Positions 40,031-47,691 of a DNA stretch of 64,000 nucleotides are shown piece by piece (position 1 is the stretch's first letter; each line of letters starts with the position of its first letter). This DNA is from Deltaproteobacteria bacterium (lineage in GTDB: Bacteria; Myxococcota; Kuafuiibacteriia; Kuafuiibacteriales; Kuafuiibacteriaceae): the NCBI GenBank assembly GCA_011526105.1, contig WYAZ01000059.1, positions 62,001-126,000 on the forward strand, given 5' to 3'. The position numbers and the translations under genes are program-made. Under the pieces are notes generated by a model. It had not been told where the DNA came from. It saw only the letters and a list, made by a program, of their open reading frames with translations, and searched no databases.

Positions 40031-41545
40031 TCATCGACGCAAGCGCTTTTCGCGATTTCCCGCGCTGACCTGACCTTCGATGTGTTCGCTCCCCCAGCGA
40101 CGCAAGTACGCGCGGAGGTCCAGCTTCCTGCGTGTGTTTTCCGAACTCATGTAGCGGACGGTTCCGAAGATGGGGCGCTCCGGGCCCCAGGCTCGGTCGT
40201 AGCGCCCCAGGACCCAGAAAATCCCGGAGTAGGAGTTGGGGTCGCGTCCGTCCAATGCGTACTTGTTGTTGAGTTCGATCATGGATGAGAGCGCGATCCT
40301 AGGATGATGACTCCACTCGAGTATCCTCTTGCCCCACAACATCCGCAGGTAGTTGGGAATCCGTCCCTGCTCGCGAAGCTGCCTTTGGGCTGCGTTCCAG
40401 ATGGGGTCGTGCGTCAAACTGGAGTCCAAAGCGGAGAGTTCGTAGAGGTGAGGCCGTGCGTCGCTCGCGTGGCGCTCCAGGGTGCGCAGGGCCCAGTCGG
40501 GCAGAGACTCGTAGTCGGTGTCGTTGGGTCGATGAGCCGAGAAGTTGAAGCCGAGTTCGCGCCAGGTCACGAGCTGATCGAGAAAGGCCTCGGCGGCCGC
40601 CGAGATGCCCCACCAACCCTCGCGGCTCCCATTCCGCTGAGCCGACAGTCGCGTCGGATCCCAGGCTTCGCGCTCGAGCACGCGCTTTAGAATCGCGTGG
40701 GCCGAGATGTGGCCGAAGTGCAGATAGGCAGAGAGTTCGCTCGTGCTCGAATCACTGGGTTGGTTGCGCTTCTTCGCGTACTCATCGAGTCCGTGTTCGG
40801 TGAACCGCCGCAGGCGAAGGCGTGCCTGCTTGGCGCCTCCTTCGAGCGAGGCTGGGGAAACGTCTCGCTCGAACTCGAGCTCGTCGAGCCACTTGTGTGT
40901 TCGGTCGAGTGGGGCACGCGGCCAACGGGTCTCTATCGCCTCGAGATCGAAGTCGAGTCGAGGGAGCGACAGTCGGAGAAGTGGCCGCGGCGTGGGGGCA
41001 GCGAGGAGATGCTCACGGAGGGTCTTCTGCAGCTGCCGTCGAAACGCGTGCGCTGTCGGATACGCCCGGTCCGTAGCTCCAAGCGGAAGGAGACCGTTCG
41101 AGTCCACGGACTCGAGTTGCACATCGAGTTGTGCTGCTGCGGCCTCCACCATGCGCCGAATGAAGTCGATCGGGGACTCGTCGGTCACGATGGCAGCGGC
41201 GTTTGCGCTCAGGGCACGAAGCAGGCCTTTGGCCTCTCCTCTCTCGCGTTCCACGTAGGGGTAGTAGCTGAGGGCGGTTGGGGCTGCGTGCTCCGCTTGG
41301 ACGCTCATCCCCTCCACCACGAACCGGTGTAGACGTCGGCTCGCCCAGGGATAGTCCAAGCGAAGCGCCTCGAGCACGAGGAGGGGCTTCTTTAGCGCCC
41401 GAGCCCGTTCGATCGCGCGGTCGAGCGCGAAGTTGTGTTCCAGTCTGCGCTGAGCCGTCATCCAGTAGAGCACGAAACTTCGATCGGGCCGCACGGGGGC
41501 CGCGTTTTCTCGCACGATACGCAGCTCTGGTACTCGGGACCTCAC
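40031..41545 (-). CDS. Class II CPD photolyase
   Basis: 504 residues. I choose GTG 41545 (MRSRVPELRIV) because its GTGA overlaps the stop of the upstream gene. Class II signature sequences are near the C-terminus: WRELGFNFSAHRP, NYLRMLWGKRILEWS, NNKYALDGRDPNSYSGIFWVLG and RAWGPERPIFGTVRYMSS. The N-terminal alpha/beta antenna-type domain starts at RSFVLYWMTAQRRLEHN. The enzyme repairs cyclobutane pyrimidine dimers with reduced FAD and light. The photolyase-TIGR01777 pairing recurs in many genomes. Upstream in-frame codons that would give 607 residues lie inside the neighbouring gene and have no family similarity. Confidence 0.92.
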   Translation of the reverse strand: MRSRVPELRIVRENAAPVRPDRSFVLYWMTAQRRLEHNFALDRAIERARALKKPLLVLEALRLDYPWASRRLHRFVVEGMSVQAEHAAPTALSYYPYVERERGEAKGLLRALSANAAAIVTDESPIDFIRRMVEAAAAQLDVQLESVDSNGLLPLGATDRAYPTAHAFRRQLQKTLREHLLAAPTPRPLLRLSLPRLDFDLEAIETRWPRAPLDRTHKWLDELEFERDVSPASLEGGAKQARLRLRRFTEHGLDEYAKKRNQPSDSSTSELSAYLHFGHISAHAILKRVLEREAWDPTRLSAQRNGSREGWWGISAAAEAFLDQLVTWRELGFNFSAHRPNDTDYESLPDWALRTLERHASDARPHLYELSALDSSLTHDPIWNAAQRQLREQGRIPNYLRMLWGKRILEWSHHPRIALSSMIELNNKYALDGRDPNSYSGIFWVLGRYDRAWGPERPIFGTVRYMSSENTRRKLDLRAYLRRWGSEHIEGQVSAGNREKRLRR

Positions 41546-42459
41546 TGCACGGCCAATGCCTGGCGAAGGGCGCCGCTGACCTCCGAGTGCTCGAACTCGA
41601 AGCCGAGGCGACGAGCGACCGCCGGCGCCACGCGCTGACTGGACAATACCGCGGAGGCCGCTTCGCCGAGTGCGAGTGTCAGCGCAAACTTGGGTACATG
41701 CATGATCGCCGGCCGCCGCAGGGCTCTCGCAAGCGCGCGAGTGAACTGGCGGTTCGTCACCGGGTCCGGGCCGACGCCGTTGACCGCGCCGCGATAGCGG
41801 TCGTCCTCGAGCGTGGTTTGGATCAGTCGAACGAGGTCGTGGAGGTGAATCCAAGACATGTACTGCTCGCCGGATCCAAGGCGGCCCCCTAGGCCGAGTC
41901 TAAACGGCAAGCTCATCTGCTCGAGTGCACCGCCACCCCGACCGAGCACGATGCCGGTTCGGAGAGAGACGACTCGGAGACCCAGTGCCTCGGCTTCGGT
42001 CGCCGCGCTCTCCCAATCTCGGCACAGGCCGGCCAAGAAGCCTGCGCCAGGGGTGCTCTCCTCCGTCAGCACCTCGTCTTTGCGATCTCCGTAGTAGCCG
42101 ATCGCGCTTCCGGAGACGAGAAGCCTTGGCCGCCGCTTGGTGTCGGCGATGGCTCGGACGAGGTCCCGCGTGAGGGCGACGCGGCTCAGCTCGAATCGGC
42201 GCTTGCGGGCTTCAGTCCATCGGCCGAGAAAGAGGGGCTCTCCGGCGAGGTTGATGACGGCGCCCGTGCCTTCGAGCGCGCTCGAGATCGACTCCGTGCT
42301 CCCTGGGCTGGCCACGAAGAGCTCGGCCGAGCCCGGTAGCCTCCGCCGTGCGGATTCGGGGTCCCGGACCCAGGCGACGAGCTCGAAACCTGCGTCCGAG
42401 AGGCGTGCGCACAACGCGCGCCCAATGAATCCCGTGGCTCCCGTGACTAGAACTCTCAC
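41542..42459 (-). CDS. TIGR01777-family NAD(P)-binding epimerase-like protein
   Basis: 305 residues, GTG start. An extended SDR Rossmann fold: MRVLVTGATGFIG binds NAD(P), INLAGEPLFLGRW follows, and SGSAIGYYGDR contains the Tyr region of the family. The C-terminal YfcH-type domain ends with LGFEFEHSEVSGALRQAL. The biochemical function of TIGR01777 proteins is not established to my knowledge. It is coupled to the photolyase gene by GTGA overlap and is first of a run that goes on to regB and regA. The start lies 180 bp from the divergent universal stress protein gene. Confidence 0.88.
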   Translation of the reverse strand: MRVLVTGATGFIGRALCARLSDAGFELVAWVRDPESARRRLPGSAELFVASPGSTESISSALEGTGAVINLAGEPLFLGRWTEARKRRFELSRVALTRDLVRAIADTKRRPRLLVSGSAIGYYGDRKDEVLTEESTPGAGFLAGLCRDWESAATEAEALGLRVVSLRTGIVLGRGGGALEQMSLPFRLGLGGRLGSGEQYMSWIHLHDLVRLIQTTLEDDRYRGAVNGVGPDPVTNRQFTRALARALRRPAIMHVPKFALTLALGEAASAVLSSQRVAPAVARRLGFEFEHSEVSGALRQALAVQ

Positions 42460-42580
42460 CCGCGAACAGCCTGTGTGGACGCCCGCTTGGGGTCAACCGG
42501 GGCATTGCCGACGGGTGCAGACTATGCGCAACTGAGGCTTACTGCGCACGGGCTGCCCGCGTCGAAATCCCGATCCCGAG

Positions 42581-42612
42581 CGCTCGGGCCCGGGCCGCGG
42601 CTGGCCCGAGCG
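42581..42612. repeat. 10-bp perfect inverted repeat upstream of the stress-protein gene
   Basis: CGCTCGGGCC, 12-nt loop, GGCCCGAGCG. The left arm is also part of a 14-bp palindrome, CCCGAGCGCTCGGG (42576-42589). The right arm overlaps the -24 element of a sigma-54-like promoter. It may be a regulator binding site or a stable hairpin. Confidence 0.5.
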
Positions 42613-42617
42613 TTGCA
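42602..42617 (+). promoter_or_regulatory. Candidate sigma-54 (-24/-12) promoter for the usp-hpf operon
   Basis: TGGCCCG-AGCG-TTGCA matches TGGCACG-N4-TTGCW with one mismatch and the required GG-N10-GC spacing. The predicted start, about 42628, is immediately before AGGAGG (42629-42634), leaving a 12-nt leader before the TTG start codon. Chance occurrence in GC-rich DNA is possible. Confidence 0.45.
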
Positions 42618-42639
42618 CAATTCGAGGCAGGAGGCTCAC

Positions 42640-43563
42640 TTGCAGAAGTACAAGACCATCGTCGTCGGCACCGACCTCTCCCCCACCTCCGAAGCGGCGA
42701 TCGAAGCGGCCGCTCGCCTGGCGGGCCCGCTTGGCGCGGAGCATGTGTATCTCATCCACGTCGTGGCGATGACGCCATCGTATTCGGTTCCGCCCTTCGT
42801 CTTGGATGAAGCGGAGCTTCGACGGCTCCAGGATCAGGCCAAGCAGCTCGCCGACCAGCGACTCGAAGCCAAACACCGGGTCCCGATGGGCGAAGCCAAG
42901 GTTCATCGCGAGGTGCGTTTTGGTATTCCGGCACGGGAACTCGCGACCGCGGCCGAAGCGGTCCACGCGGACCTCTTGATCGTTGCGACCCACGGTCATG
43001 GCGCGATTGGACGCGCGCTGCTCGGCAGCGTGGCGAGCAGCATCATCCGCGTGGCGCATTGCCCGGTGATGATCGTCTCCCCGGAGCGTGCCTTCACGGG
43101 AGATCAGACCACCGTGTTGACCGCGATCGACATGTCTCCCCCTTCGAGAAACATCCTCGAGCATGCGGCGCTCTTCGCGCGACTCACCCACAGCAAGCTC
43201 TGGGTGTCTTCGTACTACGAGCAGCCGGTTGTGCTTCCTGGGGACGGGGGGTTCCTTCCGCGGTACGTGGCTCCGGATGAGATCGAAGGCATGGCCGAAG
43301 AATACAGGAGTGCCGTCGAGAAGCTCGTGACGGAGGTCCGTCCGGCCGGCGTAGAGGCAGAGATCGAGGTCTCTGCGCGCGCCCCGGCCTCGATGTTTCT
43401 CTTGGAGCGGGCGAAGAACCTCGAGCCCGGGCTGATCGTGATCGGCACCAGCGGGCGCAACGCCTGGAAGCGAATGCTCTTGGGCTCCACCGCGAGCAAG
43501 GTGGTGGCCGAGGCCGGCTGTCCCGTGCTGGTCGTGCCGTTCGACGCAGAGAAAAACGATTGA
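42640..43563 (+). CDS. Tandem universal stress protein (two USP domains)
   Basis: 308 residues from a TTG start, chosen because AGGAGG precedes it by 5 nt and the family similarity starts there (QKYKTIVVGTDLSP). Domain 1 (about 3-150) ends with the ATP-binding G-2x-G-9x-G-S type motif in THGHGAIGRALLGSVAS. Domain 2 (about 155-305) ends with GTSGRNAWKRMLLGSTAS. Both nucleotide motifs look intact. Such proteins support survival in starvation, hypoxia or dormancy. A hibernation-factor gene follows after 12 bp. Confidence 0.9.
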   Translation: MQKYKTIVVGTDLSPTSEAAIEAAARLAGPLGAEHVYLIHVVAMTPSYSVPPFVLDEAELRRLQDQAKQLADQRLEAKHRVPMGEAKVHREVRFGIPARELATAAEAVHADLLIVATHGHGAIGRALLGSVASSIIRVAHCPVMIVSPERAFTGDQTTVLTAIDMSPPSRNILEHAALFARLTHSKLWVSSYYEQPVVLPGDGGFLPRYVAPDEIEGMAEEYRSAVEKLVTEVRPAGVEAEIEVSARAPASMFLLERAKNLEPGLIVIGTSGRNAWKRMLLGSTASKVVAEAGCPVLVVPFDAEKND

Positions 43564-43575
43564 AGGAGGAAGAAA

Positions 43576-43905
43576 ATGCTACATCCGGCTGAGATTGTGT
43601 TCCGAGGGATGGATCCCTCCTCGGCGGTCGAGGCGCGTATCCGGGAGAAGATCGAGTCACTCGAGAAGCTTTCGGAACGAATAGACCACTGTCGAGTGGT
43701 CTTCGACGCGCCACATCGATCGGGCGACAAGGGGTCCATGTTCACGGTATCGATCGAGATCGGCATACCGGGCGGAGAAATCGTGGTGAACCGAGAACAC
43801 CACAAAGATCGGGCACACGAGGATGCGTTCGTCGCCATTCGCGACGCCTTCAACGCTGCCCGCCGTCAGCTCCTCGAGCACATCGAGACCCACCGCGGAC
43901 ACTGA
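43576..43905 (+). CDS. HPF/RaiA-family ribosome-associated protein
   Basis: 109 residues, ATG start with GAAGGAGG just upstream. Short-type member of the family once called sigma-54 modulation proteins: EIVFRGMDPSSAVEARIREKIESLEKLSERIDHCRVVFDAPH, then a second strand-helix pair ending EDAFVAIRDAFNAARRQLLEHI. It binds the 30S decoding region and stops translation or forms 100S dimers in resting cells. Being in one operon with a universal stress protein points to a starvation or dormancy unit. Confidence 0.85.
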   Translation: MLHPAEIVFRGMDPSSAVEARIREKIESLEKLSERIDHCRVVFDAPHRSGDKGSMFTVSIEIGIPGGEIVVNREHHKDRAHEDAFVAIRDAFNAARRQLLEHIETHRGH

Positions 43906-43939
43906 CACGGCCCACCCGCGCACACGTCAATGCGCTCTC

Positions 43940-44143
43940 TCATTCAAAGGAGGTGCACCACCTGACGGTTGTGTTGGCGGGTGCGTCGCGGGTAGCGGCG
44001 AGGGTCGGTGAGCCGGTCGGCCGCTCGAGCCCGAAGTCAGGGGCACTTTCGTTGTTTTCGAAGCCTAGAGTCAGGGTCAGGGCGAAGAGCGGCGTGACGA
44101 GCCACCGGACCGTGACGAGATGATAGGCGGTCGAGGCGCCCAT
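43940..44143 (-). CDS. Possible small membrane/exported protein
   Basis: 67 residues from ATG 44143, with GAGG 7 nt upstream. Residues 10-29 (TVRWLVTPLFALTLTLGF) form one hydrophobic segment, followed by a polar tail. It occupies most of the 281-bp gap between the HPF gene and the four-repeat protein. I do not recognise it. The good ribosome site and hydrophobic segment support it, but it could be chance. Confidence 0.4.
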   Translation of the reverse strand: MGASTAYHLVTVRWLVTPLFALTLTLGFENNESAPDFGLERPTGSPTLAATRDAPANTTVRWCTSFE

Positions 44144-44186
44144 GGCGATACCTCGAACTGGGCGGTGCCTGGCGAGCGAAGTCCGT

Positions 44187-45821
44187 TCAGTCCTGTTCCG
44201 AGTCGAAGAAAGCGGCGATGGGGGCCTCTGCGACGTCGTGCGCTTCCTCGCGATTCGCCGCTGGGAGCCGGCCCTCGTCCCCAAAGCCGTCATCCGAACC
44301 CGCAGGCGAAGGGTCGTCCGCGGCGAGGTGCTCCGGCCATCCGGCCTCGTCCAGTCCTGCCGCGCCGCTTCGGTAGAGCTTGTCGCCGGCGCCGGTCTTC
44401 TTGCGCTTGCCCTCGAGCTTTGCGGAGATCTCGGCGGCGGGGAGGCCGTAGATGCGCTCGGCGCGGAGGGCCAGCAGCTTCGCTACATGCGGGGACTTCG
44501 CGCTCGCGAGGTCCTTCCTCGCGTTTCGAAGGAAGGTGTTGAGGCTCGGCACGCGCTGCGTGGAGCGCTTCTTCGGCGCGGGCGCGGCCGGCGCAAACTC
44601 CGACCCGGGCACCGGCCCGATGATGTGCTCCTCCGGGATCTTGTCGCTCGGACGATCGGCAAACTGCTTCAGCACCGCGCGGTAGACGTAGCCTCGGGTC
44701 TTCTTCTTCCAGCCTCCGAGGATGGGCTGAATGGTGTTGTGGCTCGACGCATAACCCATCCGGCGAATCGTGCCCGCGACTAGAATGGCAAGCTGCCTCA
44801 TGCTCGAGTCTGGGTTCTCGGTCAGCCACTCTCCGGCCATGGTGGCGATGGGCGCGCAGTCAACCCAGGCGAGGTCAATGTTCTTGGTGCCGTTCCAGGC
44901 GGTCGCCTCGAGCTCCTGCTCGAGCGATCGGCCCTCCGGGAGCGTGGTCTCGAGCAGGGCCTCCATCGCAGACATCAGGTCGCGTCGAATGCGCGGAGTC
45001 TTTCCGCCGATGGCGCGCTGCAGATGGGTGATACTCATGTTCACGCCGTCTTCGGCCAGCGTCTCCTTCAAGAGCTGAGCGAGGCGCCGTGAAGAGCCTT
45101 CCTTGTGTTTGAGCTGCCACAGCCGACAGAGCTTCCGAAACTCGACCGAGCCGGTGAGTTCTCTGCCGTGAAGCGTGCCCCCGATGCGGTCCGACTGAGC
45201 GGATCGGAACGCCAGAGCCTCGGCCTCGGTGGAGATGCCTCGAGGCGCGAGATACGAGAGCATCTGATCGAGCACCTCGCGACGCACGAGGTGACCCTTG
45301 CCGGCGAGCTTGCCCTGAATGGAGTCGAAGCTGAGCCGCACGCCGCGTTCGGCGAGGTCCTTTGAGAGGCGTCGGGCGAGCACCCGTTTTGAGCGACCTC
45401 GGTTGAAGTAGAGCCAGAGCTCGGTCAAGAGGGCGAGGCGTGTGATTGCGACGTAGCGGGAGCGGCGCTCTTCGGGCGCGAACTGATGACCCCTCGCCGC
45501 AAGCGCATCGAGAAGCGCTTGGTCAGAGCTGAAGCCCAGGTCTTCTCGCGCGAAGCGTCGCATTGTGTCTTCGACCTCGGGAGGGACGGTGGTCACGATG
45601 CCGAGGATCTGACGACGCACGGTGCGTACATGATATTCGACGCCTTGAAGCGCGAGATGATTTGCGATCCTGCGAGCGAGGTTCTCGCGCGCGACATCGG
45701 GCCGGAGCTCCAGGTACAGGTGGGCGGTGGCGCGAAAGAAGTCGCCGGGGATGCGTGCGCGAGAGCCGTGGTTCCGGCGCCGTTCGGGTCGGTTCTGGGT
45801 ATTCCGCTCGGGATTCGTCAT
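44187..45821 (-). CDS. Uncharacterised protein with four ~70-residue helical repeats
   Basis: 544 residues. I choose ATG 45821 because AAGGAAG precedes it; a GTG 15 nt upstream is also in frame. Four diverged repeats cover about 29-94, 126-195, 228-296 and 324-389. Each has the plan: hydrophobic helix with W or Y, then S/E-R-x-LA-x-x-(L/I) helix, G-V-x-x-S/H, an I/L-Q/R-x-x-L-x-GK/GI turn, then R-R-x-V-x-x-x-M helix. Examples are RSKRVLARRLSKDLAERGV with SIQGKLAGKGHLVRREVLDQM and SSRRLAQLLKETLAEDGV with HLQRAIGGKTPRIRRDLMSAM. The charge and turn pattern suggest helix-turn-helix-like DNA binding, unproven. A Lys/Ala/Pro linker and an acidic tail end the protein. I know no matching family. Confidence 0.7.
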   Translation of the reverse strand: MTNPERNTQNRPERRRNHGSRARIPGDFFRATAHLYLELRPDVARENLARRIANHLALQGVEYHVRTVRRQILGIVTTVPPEVEDTMRRFAREDLGFSSDQALLDALAARGHQFAPEERRSRYVAITRLALLTELWLYFNRGRSKRVLARRLSKDLAERGVRLSFDSIQGKLAGKGHLVRREVLDQMLSYLAPRGISTEAEALAFRSAQSDRIGGTLHGRELTGSVEFRKLCRLWQLKHKEGSSRRLAQLLKETLAEDGVNMSITHLQRAIGGKTPRIRRDLMSAMEALLETTLPEGRSLEQELEATAWNGTKNIDLAWVDCAPIATMAGEWLTENPDSSMRQLAILVAGTIRRMGYASSHNTIQPILGGWKKKTRGYVYRAVLKQFADRPSDKIPEEHIIGPVPGSEFAPAAPAPKKRSTQRVPSLNTFLRNARKDLASAKSPHVAKLLALRAERIYGLPAAEISAKLEGKRKKTGAGDKLYRSGAAGLDEAGWPEHLAADDPSPAGSDDGFGDEGRLPAANREEAHDVAEAPIAAFFDSEQD

Positions 45822-45880
45822 AGTTGCTTCCTTCACGCGGGATGAACCCTCCCGCTCTGCGTTCTATTTCCCCTTTGTGG

Positions 45881-46438
45881 CTAAATCAGTCCGAGCTCCA
45901 GGCGAGCCTCCTCGCTCATTCTGTCGCGGTCCCATGGAGGGTCGAGCACCAGATCGACCTCGATCTCGGACACGCCCGGGATCCGCTGGAGCTTGAGCTC
46001 CACATCCCGTTTCAAGACGTCGCCCATCCCGCACCCAGGTGCGGTCAAGGTCATGGCGACGCGCACGTGTTTTCCGGCCGGAGCGTCCGAGGTCTCGCAC
46101 TCGTAGATGAGTCCAAGGTCGACGATGTTCACCGGGATCTCCGGATCGAACACGGTCTTGAGCTGCGCCCAAACCTTGGCCTCGGAGAACGGGCCTTCCT
46201 CGATGCCCGGGGCGTCCGAACGCTCCGGTTCGAGCCCCAATGCGTCCGCGTCTTCGGCCGCAATCCTTGCCATGCCCCCGTAGGCACCTCGAACGGTGTA
46301 GCTGCCTCCCAGCTTTTGCATGATGTAGAGCTCGGCGCCCTGGCTGAGAGTGACGATCTCCCCGCTCGGGACCTCCACCGCGTTGACGTCGCGCACGAGT
46401 TCGAGCCGCTTGTTCAGCTGAGCTAACATATCGTCCAT
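45881..46438 (-). CDS. sufT: SufT-type Fe-S assembly protein (DUF59/MIP18 domain)
   Basis: About 185 residues from ATG 46438, which shares one base with the sufS stop (TGATG); a GTG at 46441 is also possible. An N-terminal SufT-specific region (VTLSQGAELYIMQKLGGSYTVRGAYGGMARI) precedes the DUF59 domain: VWAQLKTVFDPEIPVNIVDLGLIYE, then TAPGCGMGDVL with the conserved Cys. It is an auxiliary Fe-S maturation factor needed when iron-sulfur demand is high. It is the last gene of the suf operon. Confidence 0.9.
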   Translation of the reverse strand: MDDMLAQLNKRLELVRDVNAVEVPSGEIVTLSQGAELYIMQKLGGSYTVRGAYGGMARIAAEDADALGLEPERSDAPGIEEGPFSEAKVWAQLKTVFDPEIPVNIVDLGLIYECETSDAPAGKHVRVAMTLTAPGCGMGDVLKRDVELKLQRIPGVSEIEVDLVLDPPWDRDRMSEEARLELGLI

Positions 46439-47691
46439 CACCTCAACATCGCGAGCGCCTTATGTGTGGCGCGAATGAAGGTCTCGACCTCTGACATCGT
46501 GTTGTATGCAGCGAAAGAAGCTCGTGCCGTCGCGGTCGTCCCGAAGCGCTCCATGACGGGCATGGCGCAGTGGTGGCCGGTTCGAATGGCCACCCCCTGG
46601 CCGTCAAGGAGCGTCCCCAGATCATGCGCGTGGAAGCCGTCGATGAGAAAGGAGAGCACGGAGGCCTTCCGTTCCGCGGTGCCGACGATTCGAACGCCCG
46701 GGATCTCGGTGATGGCAGAGGTCGCAAGAGCGAGCAGGGTGTCTTCGTGTGCACCGAGCGATTCGATCCCAAACGACTCCACGAGCTCCAAAGCCGCACC
46801 CATGCCGACCACACCTTCGATGTTCGGGGTTCCGGCCTCAAACCTGTATGGGACGTCGTTGTACACGCTTCGGTCGAGCCGAACCTCCTTGATCATGTCT
46901 CCGCCGCCCTGCCATGGGGGCATCGATTCGAGCAGGTCCAGCTTGCCGTAGAGCGCGCCGACCCCGGTGGGGCCATAGACCTTGTGAGCGGAGAACGCGT
47001 AGAAGTCGGCGTCCATCGCGGACACGTCGACGGGGAGGTGCGAGGCCGCCTGAGCCCCGTCCACCAGCACCCTGGCCCCGACCGCGTGGGCCGCACGCAC
47101 GAGCTCATCCACTGGGTTGATGGTGCCGAGCGCGTTCGACACATGGTTGACCGCCACGAGCTTCGTGGCTCGCGAGAGATGCGCATCCAGCAGGTCCATG
47201 CGGAGCTGGCCGCGGTCGTCCACCGGGAGCACCCGGAGCGTCGCGCCCTTCTCCTCGGTCAGCATCTGCCAGGGCACGATGTTCGAGTGATGCTCGAGGT
47301 GTGTGATGAGGACTTCGTCCCCGGGGCCGACGTTTCGTCGTCCCCAGCTTTGAGCCACGAGGTTGATGGCCTCGGTGGTGCCGCGGGTGAAGATGATCTC
47401 GCGCTCTGAGGCTGCGCCGATGAAGCGCCGAACGATCTCGCGCACCGCCTCGAATCGCGCGCTCGCTTGCGCGGAGCGCTCGTGCACCCCGCGATGCACG
47501 TTGGCGCACAGCTCGGTTTGCATGAGACGAACCGCTTCGATGGCCTCTTTGGCGCGCTGGCTGGTGGCCGCGTTATCGAGGTAGACGAGGGGACGTCCAT
47601 GGACCCGGCCCGCGAGGCCCGGGAAATGCTCACGGAAGCCGTCCACGTCGAGGCTCGATCGGTGGGGGCTCTGGACTGTGCTAGCCGACAT
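46438..47691 (-). CDS. sufS: Cysteine desulfurase SufS
   Basis: 417 residues, ATG start. Group II desulfurase: YLDNAATSQ at the N-terminus, TRGTTEAINLVAQSWG, THLEHHSNIVPWQ, the pyridoxal-phosphate lysine in SAHKVYGPTGVGALYG, and the active-site Cys in RTGHHCAMPVMERFG. It supplies persulfide sulfur to the SufBCD scaffold. No SufE or SufU gene is in this operon, so the sulfur shuttle must be elsewhere or unnecessary. The start overlaps sufD by 11 bp. Confidence 0.96.
   Translation of the reverse strand: MSASTVQSPHRSSLDVDGFREHFPGLAGRVHGRPLVYLDNAATSQRAKEAIEAVRLMQTELCANVHRGVHERSAQASARFEAVREIVRRFIGAASEREIIFTRGTTEAINLVAQSWGRRNVGPGDEVLITHLEHHSNIVPWQMLTEEKGATLRVLPVDDRGQLRMDLLDAHLSRATKLVAVNHVSNALGTINPVDELVRAAHAVGARVLVDGAQAASHLPVDVSAMDADFYAFSAHKVYGPTGVGALYGKLDLLESMPPWQGGGDMIKEVRLDRSVYNDVPYRFEAGTPNIEGVVGMGAALELVESFGIESLGAHEDTLLALATSAITEIPGVRIVGTAERKASVLSFLIDGFHAHDLGTLLDGQGVAIRTGHHCAMPVMERFGTTATARASFAAYNTMSEVETFIRATHKALAMLR

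Noticed and set aside
41546-41854. Upstream extension of the photolyase
   Set aside because: Overlaps the conserved end of the TIGR01777 gene; the GTGA overlap gives a normal-length photolyase.
43945-43965. Strong AAAGGAGGTG ribosome-site-like sequence on the plus strand
   Set aside because: Only very short frames follow at a usable distance, and the sequence lies inside or next to the end of the small minus-strand gene.
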